The notes below the pieces were generated by a model. That model was not told the DNA's origin. It saw only the letters and a program-made list of their open reading frames with translations, and searched no databases. A stretch of DNA of 31,449 bases from the IMG/VR virus record IMGVR_UViG_3300035187_001672, positions 1 through 31,449 of that record; one strand, 5' to 3'. Of the stretch, positions 5,449 through 13,318 are shown one piece after another. Position 1 is the stretch's first letter; the number at the start of each line of letters is the position of its first letter. Source of the DNA: a virus. Both the position numbers and the translations under genes were made by a program.

Positions 5449-6264
5449 ATGACTCTCAGAGAGTTCGCGGAGGCTTACGCCCTCCGGGTAGGGGCTAGCC
5501 CAGGCTACAGGGAGCAACTCGTTGTGCTGGCCAAGCGCCTCCCTTGGGGGGTGGCAGACTTGACCGTCGATAGCATCGATGCTTACCTGACGCAGGCCCT
5601 CGGTCATCTTGCCGCCTCCACGGTTCATAACCATCGCCGGATGCTCAGCACCCTGCGAAAGGCCGCCCTCCAAGACGGCCTGTTGGTGGACGATTGTACA
5701 CGGCCTATCCGGCGTGTCAAGCACTCTTTGCCGCTGGTCCGCGCTTGGACCCATGACGAGATGCGGCACCTGCTTTCGGTAGCCGCGGAGATGCCGGGAA
5801 ACACCCTTCACTGCCCGCTGAAAGTTCTGCTGCCGGCGTGGATTCTGGTCGGCTACTCCAGCGGCTTGCGTCTGGGCGACATGCTGGCCATCACCCATGA
5901 CTCCCTGAGAGGAGATAGGCTGGCTCTGATTCTGCGCAAGACCCGGCAACCGCATGTGATCGTCCTTGATCAGCAGGCCCTAGAAGCAATCCGTTCGCTT
6001 CCCCGGCGAGGGCCGAAAATCTTCGGCGGACTCGTCGGAAGGAGCCGGATCATAGTGGCCATGCGCGCGCTCGTCAAACGAGCCGGCCTCACCGGATCGG
6101 GCAAATACCTGCGTAGAGCGAGTGCGACTTACGCCCAAATGGCTGGGATCGACCCCAGTGGACACTTAGGTCACCTGACCCCGGGCATGAAGCGGCACTA
6201 CCTAGATCCGGTCATTCTCTCGGATCTGAAGAGGGCCGTGCCTAGCCTGGCAGGAATGCGCTAG
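5449..6264 (+). CDS. int: Tyrosine-family integrase
   Basis: From the ATG at 5449 the product is 271 residues. The N-terminal SAM-like core-binding domain occupies ~1-95 (MTLREFAEAYALRVG, then STVHNHRRMLSTLRKAALQD). The catalytic domain follows: R141 in SGLRLGD, K164 in LRKTRQ, R222 in GKYLRRASATYA, H242 in GHLTPGMK, and nucleophile Y251 in KRHYLDP. The usual box II HxxR is KxxR here. It is the only plus-strand gene in the window and probably mediates integration at the tRNA-like attP just upstream. A GTG at 5356 would add 31 residues but would read across the promoter and inverted repeat, so I prefer the ATG, although it has no clear ribosome site. Its TAG shares CTAG with the stop of the convergent 1216-aa gene. 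Confidence 0.93.
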   Translation: MTLREFAEAYALRVGASPGYREQLVVLAKRLPWGVADLTVDSIDAYLTQALGHLAASTVHNHRRMLSTLRKAALQDGLLVDDCTRPIRRVKHSLPLVRAWTHDEMRHLLSVAAEMPGNTLHCPLKVLLPAWILVGYSSGLRLGDMLAITHDSLRGDRLALILRKTRQPHVIVLDQQALEAIRSLPRRGPKIFGGLVGRSRIIVAMRALVKRAGLTGSGKYLRRASATYAQMAGIDPSGHLGHLTPGMKRHYLDPVILSDLKRAVPSLAGMR

Positions 6265-9200
6265 AACTGGTTGGTAACGCCCAGCATCTGGAGCGGGTCC
6301 ATGGACAGCTGCGCCTTCTTCTTGTCCCGGGCACGCTTGGCGGCCTCGGCCTGGATGACCTTATAGAGGAGGTACATCTGACGCTGCTCAGCGGGCATGG
6401 TCCGCAGGACATCCTCTGGGACCGTGATGTTTTCGTAGGTGCGGACGCCGGGAGTGGTGGACAGCAGGTCGTTGAGCATCTTCCTGGCGGCCTGCTGCTT
6501 AGCCCGCTCGGCAGAAATGTCGGTCACGCCAGAGCCGGAAACAAAGTTGAACCCGGTCTTCAGATACCGCTCCGCCGGCGAGAGTCTGTCATCCGTAAGC
6601 TGGCGGTACAGCCCCACGGCCCGCGATCCGAACGGCAGGAAGTTGACGGCGGCCTGCTCCAACGGGCGGCCGAACTCACCGAAGTCCCTCTCAAGGACTG
6701 AGTACAGGTCGCTCATGTCTCGTCCGCTGTACAGCTGCCGATTGGTGATGTACTCAATCGGGGCCTTAATCAGCGGGTTGGTTTGCCCAAGAAGGTTGGA
6801 GCCAGTTTCTTGGAGTGTGTTGGCAAGGCGTGAGCTAGCCGTGGCTCCAACCCCCGGGGTGAAGAGATTGAAGAAGCTCTCCCACGGGAAGTCGATGCGA
6901 GTGAGGTATCGCTGCAAGTCGGAGTTCTTTGGCCCCAGAGCGTCCGGCAGTGGGATCGACGCCGAACGGCGCAGATGCTCGGGGATGAAGTTCTCCTCGG
7001 TCGGCTGCGTGCCGCGCGTCACGGCGCGGATGGCCTGGCCCTGCAGCCCGCCTGGGCGATACAGCAGGTTGTTGAAGATGCTCGGGAGAATGCCCTTCTG
7101 GAAACTGTAGAACGGCAGCACGCGCTTCGCCCAGTTGCGCTCAAACGATGTAAACGCTTGGGGCGAATAATCGACCTGGCTCATGCGCACCACATCAGCC
7201 GCTGCGCCGGGGTCCACGCCCTTGCGCAGCTGGTTCAGGAACACGCCGCCTCGCAGCGCGTCCTCGGAGGCAGACCCAACTGCATCATTGAGAACAAGCA
7301 GCGGATTGGTGTTTCGTTTCAGCGGTCGCTGCGTAACCCCTACGCCACGCAATCCGAAGAAGTCGTTGGCAAACTCAGGCCAAGATCGCTCGGAGTCGTA
7401 GAACGCCTGCCCAACGCTCGGCCCATTGCCGGCCCCAAGCCACGTTCCTCGGATCTCCTGCTCGGGCAGGCCGCGAATGTCATCGAATATCGTACCGCCA
7501 CCAATGCGGTGCGCCCCAGACAGGTCAAGGTACTGCGCCACCCGCTGCTCGGGCGTAAGGCCAGCGAATCCAGGAGCCTGCTCTAGGCGGCGAGCCAGCG
7601 CGTCGTAGTTTCCGCGCGAGGCTTGCAGGGCCGCCCACCAGTCCAGCGGATTGAACGCATTGAACGTAGCTGCGTTGACGGCGCCAGAGTAGGTGTTGCG
7701 CGTATGGAAGGACGGGCTTGCAAGTGCGCCGACTTTGAAGGCATTGGTGAACTGGTCAAGAGCGTTGACAACACCACGCTCAGCCTCGCCCAGCCGGGAC
7801 GGGGATGCGATGGATCGCAGGTCTTCGACCAGCCTTTCGGGCACAGCAAGGTTGGTTACATCGCCATTGAACCGCTGCCGCCACATCTGCCGGAAGTTGT
7901 TGGCATCGTACCCAAGGCGGTTGGCTGCGTCGGTCAGCTGCACCATGCCGTCCTGCAGGCCCGCGGCGCCGACCGGCTGAACGGCGTCCTGGAGCCGGCG
8001 CGTAATCCTGTCGGTATTGGCAAGGATGCGGTTCTGTCCTTGCTCATAACGGCGGAGGTTTGTCCACCCGGATGTGTCGAAGATGCCTGTGTTGTTCTGG
8101 GCAAACTGCAGGTCCGATCCGCGCAGAAGATTGACAAGCTGATCCTGCCGCGACTGCATGCTCGCTGTTACTGGCTGCAGCAATTCCGCCTGCCGCTCAG
8201 GGTCAGCAGCAAGGAACTCCGGGGACATCTGCAGTTCGTCTAGCTCGCGCCGGAACGGGCGCTGGACGCCGATGGCATCGAACGCTTGATCCAAGAGATC
8301 GCGGGCGGGAAGCTGGTCGGCATTGATGAGAGACTGCTGGAAGGCCGCGGAGTCAAACGTCCTCGCCCCCGTGGCCGGATCGATCACGTTGCCGGTCAGC
8401 ATCCGGAACGTGCGCTGGCCACCGGGAATGTCCGTGTAGTCTTGGCGAGTCCGGCCGAAGTTGTCCGTCGTTTCCAGTATCTTGCTGCCGCCGGCCCAAG
8501 GCTTTTCCACACGGCCCACGGCGTTTGGTCGATCTGGGTCAAGTATGCGCTGCCACCACTTCAGCTGTCTGGGGAAGAACTCTGTTCCGGAATCCCCTTG
8601 CCAAGTGGGCAGGCGCAACCCAGCTTGCTCAGCGGCCTCGGCTGCGAGCCGCGGAGAAGTGACATAGAGATCGCGCATATCGCGGAACTCTGGCACATTC
8701 TCAAGCACCCAGTCTGCCACGTTGTCGCCGGACGTTTTGCCAAGGGGCATGCCCGCAAGCGTTGGGCCTTGCAGCTGCGGGGACTCGGCGTAGTCAACCA
8801 GGGCGCGCTGGAGATCGGTGCTTTGGAAACGTCGAAGACCTTCGGGGATGGAGGTCGGCACACCTGCTGCGCCAGCCGCCCTCATTGCCTCTGCGGCCTC
8901 TTCCGCGTTGGCTCCCATCGCGCGCCGAAGCTGGCCAGTGCGAAGCAGTTCCTGCGCTTCGTTGGCACGGTCGGCTGCAGCCTTTGCAATGCGAGAGTCC
9001 CACTGAACGTCGGGGTTGAGAGCATCGCCCGAAGGGCCGTGGAAGAGGGCGTACGCGCGATTGACAATCGGAGCCGTGTAGGGGTTGCGCTTCGACGCCT
9101 CGCCCAGTGTGTCTAGTCCGCCGGCAACAGCATCCCCGAACTCCTGCCCAAGAAAGTCGGTGCTGAAACCAATGTTGGTTCCAGGGATGCGAACGTCCAT

Positions 9201-9911
9201 TAACCGCGCAGCGGGGGCATCTAGGTTATTTGGATCCACACCAAACCGCTCGGCCTGCTGCCGCCACCTGTTCATGGCATCAAGCGGATCGTCGGCTTCG
9301 GCTATGGCTTGGCGTGGCGTAAGGTTGCGCAGATGGGATCGGATGCCTTGGCCCGCCTCCCGCTGTGCGGCCCCGCGCGCCGCCTGCTGGAACGTAGGCT
9401 CAAGCCCTTCGTACGCCGCCTCGGCAGCATTGCGCAATCTACCGGACGCCTCTAGCGCCTTGCCGGTTGGCGTCAACGCACCGCGGCCAAGAACCGAGAA
9501 CGGGTTCATGTATGTCAGCGGATCAAGCAGCACCTCGGCCGCAAGCCCGCCGGCGAAATTCCCCCATGTATCTCGGGCGCCAACAAGGCCATACTGGCGC
9601 ATCAAGTCGCGGCCAGTGACGCGCTCGTCGGAAGAACCAAGGAAGCTCAACGGCCGGCCGGCCAAGATGCCGCGGATAAGCGCGCCTGGCGTGTCCAGAA
9701 GATAGCCGGCCGTCGAAAGCCCAGAAGACCCAGCCTCCGCCAAGGAGCGAAGCATCGTCTGCTTCTCTTCCGGCGGCAGCAGGTCTGCGATCTGCGCCTG
9801 TCGGCCAACGCCCGTGAACCCACCGTCCGGCTCCGGAAGCAGGCCGTCTTCCGCCTGCTGCTGCAGGATGCCGTACGGGTCGTAGAGGTCAAATAGCGGA
9901 GAGCGAGACAT
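6261..9911 (-). CDS. Very large internal virion / ejection-type protein, 1216 aa
   Basis: The 1216-residue protein is the last gene of the structural polycistron, starting 3 nt after the previous stop. There is no signal peptide or catalytic motif that I can find. The N-terminal region has a hydrophobic segment (DTWGNFAGGLAAEVLLDPLT, ~114-133) seen in large phage polyvalent or internal proteins. The middle is helical and rich in Ala, Gln, Arg and Asp. A C-terminal block (RNWAKRVLPFYSFQKGILPS) is a pattern I associate with podophage ejection or internal-core proteins. Length and position match the last, largest ejection protein in other podophages, which forms part of the DNA-delivery channel. 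I see no lytic transglycosylase or peptidase signature, so any wall-degrading activity must lie elsewhere. Confidence 0.72.
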   Translation of the reverse strand: MSRSPLFDLYDPYGILQQQAEDGLLPEPDGGFTGVGRQAQIADLLPPEEKQTMLRSLAEAGSSGLSTAGYLLDTPGALIRGILAGRPLSFLGSSDERVTGRDLMRQYGLVGARDTWGNFAGGLAAEVLLDPLTYMNPFSVLGRGALTPTGKALEASGRLRNAAEAAYEGLEPTFQQAARGAAQREAGQGIRSHLRNLTPRQAIAEADDPLDAMNRWRQQAERFGVDPNNLDAPAARLMDVRIPGTNIGFSTDFLGQEFGDAVAGGLDTLGEASKRNPYTAPIVNRAYALFHGPSGDALNPDVQWDSRIAKAAADRANEAQELLRTGQLRRAMGANAEEAAEAMRAAGAAGVPTSIPEGLRRFQSTDLQRALVDYAESPQLQGPTLAGMPLGKTSGDNVADWVLENVPEFRDMRDLYVTSPRLAAEAAEQAGLRLPTWQGDSGTEFFPRQLKWWQRILDPDRPNAVGRVEKPWAGGSKILETTDNFGRTRQDYTDIPGGQRTFRMLTGNVIDPATGARTFDSAAFQQSLINADQLPARDLLDQAFDAIGVQRPFRRELDELQMSPEFLAADPERQAELLQPVTASMQSRQDQLVNLLRGSDLQFAQNNTGIFDTSGWTNLRRYEQGQNRILANTDRITRRLQDAVQPVGAAGLQDGMVQLTDAANRLGYDANNFRQMWRQRFNGDVTNLAVPERLVEDLRSIASPSRLGEAERGVVNALDQFTNAFKVGALASPSFHTRNTYSGAVNAATFNAFNPLDWWAALQASRGNYDALARRLEQAPGFAGLTPEQRVAQYLDLSGAHRIGGGTIFDDIRGLPEQEIRGTWLGAGNGPSVGQAFYDSERSWPEFANDFFGLRGVGVTQRPLKRNTNPLLVLNDAVGSASEDALRGGVFLNQLRKGVDPGAAADVVRMSQVDYSPQAFTSFERNWAKRVLPFYSFQKGILPSIFNNLLYRPGGLQGQAIRAVTRGTQPTEENFIPEHLRRSASIPLPDALGPKNSDLQRYLTRIDFPWESFFNLFTPGVGATASSRLANTLQETGSNLLGQTNPLIKAPIEYITNRQLYSGRDMSDLYSVLERDFGEFGRPLEQAAVNFLPFGSRAVGLYRQLTDDRLSPAERYLKTGFNFVSGSGVTDISAERAKQQAARKMLNDLLSTTPGVRTYENITVPEDVLRTMPAEQRQMYLLYKVIQAEAAKRARDKKKAQLSMDPLQMLGVTNQF

Positions 9912-9914
9912 ACG

Positions 9915-11201
9915 TTACTGCGGAGACAGCGGCGGGTCGTTGGGTATGGGTTGCCAAAAATCTCCAAACCATCCACCCCGCCCACCGGACCAGCCGGACG
10001 CATAGCCGTACCTGCGGATCAACTCCTCGCGGTAGGCGCGGTCGCTAAGCCGAGACTGCACGCCAGCCATCTCAGCCTGCCGCGCCAAGGCAAGCAAGGC
10101 GGCGTTCATGGAGCCAGCCTCGCGGCTGCCAAACCCCCCGCCCGGGAGCCACTGGAAGTTGTCAGCATCCGCAGCGGCGTTCTTCAGATACTCCTCTGCC
10201 TCCGGAGTTTGCAGGCCAACGGCCGCGTGGTAAGCCCCCGGGTTTGTGGTGGCGAAGGTGGTGCGCATGTTGTCCTTACGCCTATCATCCTCTCGCTTCA
10301 TGTTCGCAAGAGCAATGGTGGCGGGCGCACCAGCGGCCTCCGCGGCCAGCCGTGCGGCTTCCACCGATGCCTTGTTGTCGCCGCGCCCGCGCTCAAGCAT
10401 TGCCTGCGTCTGCGCTAACTGGGCCTTGAGGGAGGCGTCGGCCGCCGTCCGCTCTGATTGAAACTTTTGGTTTGTGGCCTCAAATTGCTGACGCGCCTGC
10501 TCCATGCGCTCTTCAAACTCTAGCTTCCGCGATTGACGCTCCGTTGCCCACTTCTCTTGGTCCGCAGCGCGCACGGCCTCTCGCTCAAGCCTGGCCTCTT
10601 CGCGGGCAGCGGCCTGGATTTCGGCGGCAGACTTTCGGGCGGCCTCGCCCTCCGATCGGCGGGACTCTGCCTCCATCTGCGCAATAGCCAGCCGCGGATC
10701 GTTCTGCGAGTAACTGCGCCCGCCAGTGAGACGGGCCTCAATGACGCGCTGCTTCTGCTCGTCGCTCAGCATGTCGAATGCGTTGGACATGTTGGCCCGT
10801 GAGTTAGAGCTAGCCAGCATCATCTGCGACTTCCATCGATTCATTCGCTCCGTCTCTGCGGCATCGCGAGCATTTGCTGCGGCGTCGATTAGAGGGGCGA
10901 ATTGAGAGGCGCGCTCCGTGGCGGTGAACTGCCCACGCGCGTCCTTTTCTCCGTGAACGGCAGCGCCCGAATCCGACAGCATCTGCTGCGCCTCGGACAG
11001 CGAAACACCGGCCGCCTTTGCGAGCCGCCTCAACTTCTGCCGAACCACATACGGGTTATTAGCCCAGGCATTTTCGGCAAGCGACGGATCAACAGGCTCC
11101 CCTGCAACAGGCTCCACCTCCAAAGGAGAGTCGGCACCGACTAGGCCGTCAGCCAAGTCCATGGGAAAGCTCGTTGGCGGCGTGCGGCGGTCGTACGGCA
11201 T
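9915..11201 (-). CDS. Coiled-coil internal virion protein, 428 aa
   Basis: ATG at 11201 with a good AGGAG site (7-nt spacer). Residues ~155-285 form a long, highly charged Ala/Glu/Arg/Gln helix (for example EEARLEREAVRAADQEKWAT) typical of an extended coiled coil. The N-terminus is Pro/acid-rich with a short helical segment (NPYVVRQKLRRLAKAAGVSL). The C-terminus is Gly/aromatic-rich (GYASGWSGGRGGWFGDFWQP). No enzyme motif is visible. The gene lies directly before the 1216-aa protein, separated by 3 nt, so the two are probably made together. By position and composition it resembles internal-core or ejection proteins of podophages; I do not recognise a named family. Confidence 0.65.
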   Translation of the reverse strand: MPYDRRTPPTSFPMDLADGLVGADSPLEVEPVAGEPVDPSLAENAWANNPYVVRQKLRRLAKAAGVSLSEAQQMLSDSGAAVHGEKDARGQFTATERASQFAPLIDAAANARDAAETERMNRWKSQMMLASSNSRANMSNAFDMLSDEQKQRVIEARLTGGRSYSQNDPRLAIAQMEAESRRSEGEAARKSAAEIQAAAREEARLEREAVRAADQEKWATERQSRKLEFEERMEQARQQFEATNQKFQSERTAADASLKAQLAQTQAMLERGRGDNKASVEAARLAAEAAGAPATIALANMKREDDRRKDNMRTTFATTNPGAYHAAVGLQTPEAEEYLKNAAADADNFQWLPGGGFGSREAGSMNAALLALARQAEMAGVQSRLSDRAYREELIRRYGYASGWSGGRGGWFGDFWQPIPNDPPLSPQ

Positions 11202-11211
11202 GGGTCGGCTC

Positions 11212-12381
11212 CTATCGGGTCTGTGCGGCGTTGCGGCGCTGATCGCCCAGGGCTTGGAGCCTCCGGACTTCGCCCATGATCTGCTGGGCCTGCGGCACTT
11301 CGCCGCCAGCCTGCCGCCGCATGTCGTTCAGCTTGGCGATAAGGGCCTGCGCCTGAACGTGCGGGTCGGACGATCCCTGCGCCTGCTGCGGGGTCATGGC
11401 GTTGCGGCGCTGGTTGCTCAAGGCCATAAGGCGATTGATTTCCTGCATCATTGCAGCCGCCTCTGGTACTTCGCCACCAGCCTGTCGCCGCATCTGATTC
11501 AACTGCGCGATGAGAGCCTGCGCCCGCTCGCGCGGATCGTCTTCAGTCTGCACGGCAGGTACAGGCCGGGACTCTTCCGCAAGGTCGGCCGTGCCATCGG
11601 TGCTAGTCAGCCCTTCTTCGGGGGCTGGGGCGGCGGCCGACTTGTCTGGCTTCGGCTGATTGAGAGCGTTGTATGCGGCTGCGCCGGCCACAAGACCGCC
11701 GCCCACAAGCAACGGGTTGATCCAAGATCGCGGGTCAGTGCTGCCTCCAGGCATCGGCTGCGCCGCCCCGCCGGCCTGCGCACCACCGCCTGCACCGCGG
11801 CCTCCGCCGCCAGCAGGAGCGCCGCGCGACAGCGTACGGTCGAACTGACCAGCGATGCTGTCTACGGCCTGTTGGTCGCGCATCGCAGTGCTGCTAGGGG
11901 CGCTCAGCGCAGCTTGCGATGGAGCCGGAAGGCCGCGCGGAGCCGGGGCCGGCAGGGCTAGACGGGATGGAGCCGGAAGGCCAGCGCGACCCGGATTCAT
12001 TTCCAAGCGAAGCGGTTCTGGAGCCGGCAGGCCGCGCAGCCCCGATGGCACCAAGTCAGTAGAAAGCCGCGGGCCAAGCGCCGGGGTAGTGGTTGCGTTA
12101 GGCCCAAGCACAAACCCTCGTTCGCGCGTGTACGGAACCAAGCCCGTTGGCGGGAGCAGTTGACGCACCGCATCGCCTGCGTTGTCTCCTGACAAGGGCA
12201 GGCTCATTTGCTTGGCGGGGCCCTTGGTAGCCATTTCAGCCACCGCCTTATACACGGCATCGGGCTGCATGTCGGGGGTAATCACGCCGGCCTGGAGGGC
12301 CTTGTTGAGCCAATGAGAATTGACGCCAGTGGCGGCGGTGATCGAATTGACCCAGTCAGCAAGACGGGCGGGATTGGCCAT
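11212..12381 (-). CDS. Repeat-containing putative virion protein with one membrane segment, 389 aa
   Basis: The start overlaps the previous stop as TAATG. Residues 1-60 are helical (LADWVNSITAATGVNSHWLN). Residues ~115-165 carry repeated LPAP units. A Gly/Ala linker (~188-214) leads to one hydrophobic helix (WINPLLVGGGLVAGAAAYNA, 220-239). The C-terminus holds two tandem 57-residue-period copies of an amphipathic helical unit (core 282-328 and 339-385) sharing LIA.LN.MRRQAGGEVP. No catalytic motif. The membrane helix, Pro/Ala linkers and helical repeats suit an ejected protein that inserts into the host envelope, but that is inference from architecture and neighbours. Confidence 0.65.
   Translation of the reverse strand: MANPARLADWVNSITAATGVNSHWLNKALQAGVITPDMQPDAVYKAVAEMATKGPAKQMSLPLSGDNAGDAVRQLLPPTGLVPYTRERGFVLGPNATTTPALGPRLSTDLVPSGLRGLPAPEPLRLEMNPGRAGLPAPSRLALPAPAPRGLPAPSQAALSAPSSTAMRDQQAVDSIAGQFDRTLSRGAPAGGGGRGAGGGAQAGGAAQPMPGGSTDPRSWINPLLVGGGLVAGAAAYNALNQPKPDKSAAAPAPEEGLTSTDGTADLAEESRPVPAVQTEDDPRERAQALIAQLNQMRRQAGGEVPEAAAMMQEINRLMALSNQRRNAMTPQQAQGSSDPHVQAQALIAKLNDMRRQAGGEVPQAQQIMGEVRRLQALGDQRRNAAQTR
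11227..11538 (-). repeat. Tandem protein-coding repeat (two copies, 171-nt period)
   Basis: Copies lie at 11398-11538 and 11227-11367 and encode residues 282-328 and 339-385 of the 389-aa protein. By my alignment 32 of 47 residues are identical, with QAGGEVP shared exactly. The copies have diverged, so the duplication is not recent. Confidence 0.8.
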
Positions 12382-12656
12382 TACTTGGAACCTTTCTTCT
12401 TCGGAAGCTCGGGCATCTCTTCGCCGTCCCGGGGGCCGTCATCGTCCTCAACCAGCGGCGTGTTGGGCTTGCCGTGCATCTCTTCGTCCAGGTCGGCCAA
12501 GTCGTTCTTCGGACGCTTCTCAGCCTTCTCTTCGGAGCGGCCCAGCTTGGCGATAATCTTCTTTTCCTCTTCGTCGCTGGCGGCGAGCAGCTGTTTCACC
12601 AGCCGCTTCAGGCCCGCCTGCGTGAGATCATCCAGGTCAAAGTCGATGCGGGCCAT
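12381..12656 (-). CDS. Small acidic hypothetical protein, 91 aa
   Basis: Joined to both neighbours by TAATG overlaps, which implies translational coupling. The N-terminal half is a helical segment (LTQAGLKRLVKQLLAASDEE). The C-terminal half is highly charged, acidic and Pro-containing (LVEDDDGPRDGEEMPELP) and probably disordered, ending KKKGSK. Size, charge and place among the internal-protein genes suggest a small virion or assembly factor, perhaps scaffold-like, but I see no family signature. It is too short to be a conventional scaffold. Confidence 0.65.
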   Translation of the reverse strand: MARIDFDLDDLTQAGLKRLVKQLLAASDEEEKKIIAKLGRSEEKAEKRPKNDLADLDEEMHGKPNTPLVEDDDGPRDGEEMPELPKKKGSK

Positions 12657-13033
12657 TAGTTGAGTAACCCCCCAAGGATCGAAGTCGCGAAATTAAGCGC
12701 CGAGTTCTGGCGTTGCTGGGCAGACAGTAGGTTGTTGTATTGCTGCTGCTGAAGAAGCCCCTGAAGCGCCAGCTGCTGGGTGGCGTCGGACTGCTGGTCC
12801 TGCATTGCGAATGCGTTGTTGTAGTCCTGCCCCTGCTGGCGATTGCTGTACGCCTGGGCAATGCCTTGGGCCATCTTCTGCGCGCCCTGCATGCCGGCGT
12901 TGCTCGCCTGTCCGGCGCCTCGCGACATGCCACCGCGGTCCATCTGTTTCATCTGCATCCGCGGATCGCCCATGGCCACGGCGCTGGCGTAGTCGTTGTT
13001 GAAGCCGGCCAGGATCTTGCTGTTAGGGATCAT
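12656..13033 (-). CDS. Gln-rich small virion-type protein, 125 aa
   Basis: ATGA overlap with the preceding gene and TAATG overlap with the next. The protein is Met/Gln/Asn/Ala-rich: MIPNSKILAGFNNDYASAVA, then a Gly/Met/Arg loop, then a Gln-dense helix (LALQGLLQQQQYNNLLSAQQ) and a hydrophobic end (FATSILGGLLN). It resembles the neighbouring 88-aa protein in its Gln/Asn helix and its ending (GNILRGLFE against ATSILGGLLN), so the two may be diverged paralogues. Composition matches small internal virion proteins of podophages, which line or escort the ejection channel. No catalytic residues are visible. Confidence 0.6.
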   Translation of the reverse strand: MIPNSKILAGFNNDYASAVAMGDPRMQMKQMDRGGMSRGAGQASNAGMQGAQKMAQGIAQAYSNRQQGQDYNNAFAMQDQQSDATQQLALQGLLQQQQYNNLLSAQQRQNSALNFATSILGGLLN

Positions 13034-13296
13034 TCAAACAGCCCCCGGAGAATGTTGCCCGCCGGCCCGAACACGCCATCCAAGCGGCTCTGCATGAGGT
13101 TGTTGTTCTGGCTCTGCGATTCAATCTGGTTCTGCAGGCCCTGCAGCGCATAGCGCTGGGAGAACTCCTTGGCCTGCTTGCCAAGCTCAGACTGCCGCCT
13201 AGCTGTAGCGAGGTCGTTGGTGGCCTGCGCGCCTTGCAGCAAGGATCCGAACACATCTTGGTGGCCGGCAGGGTATTGCGAATATGGGGACTGCAC
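13030..13296 (-). CDS. Gln-rich small virion-type protein, 88 aa
   Basis: The GTG at 13296 begins MQSPYSQYPAGHQDVFGSLL. The body is a long polar helix rich in Gln, Ala and Asn (YALQGLQNQIESQSQNNNLM), closing with FGPAGNILRGLFE. It starts 22 nt after the 422-aa gene and overlaps the next start as ATGA. The ribosome site is weak. The composition and C-terminal hydrophobic tail resemble the following 125-aa protein, suggesting a duplicated internal-protein unit. No family recognised. Confidence 0.58.
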   Translation of the reverse strand: MQSPYSQYPAGHQDVFGSLLQGAQATNDLATARRQSELGKQAKEFSQRYALQGLQNQIESQSQNNNLMQSRLDGVFGPAGNILRGLFE

Positions 13297-13318
13297 GCTC
13301 AGGTTCCGTAAGGTTTGG

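Noticed and set aside
5119-5955. 278-aa minus-strand ORF antisense to the integrase
   Set aside because: Only its last ~50 residues, downstream of the promoter, look coding (membrane helix). The upstream part is the complement of the well-supported integrase.
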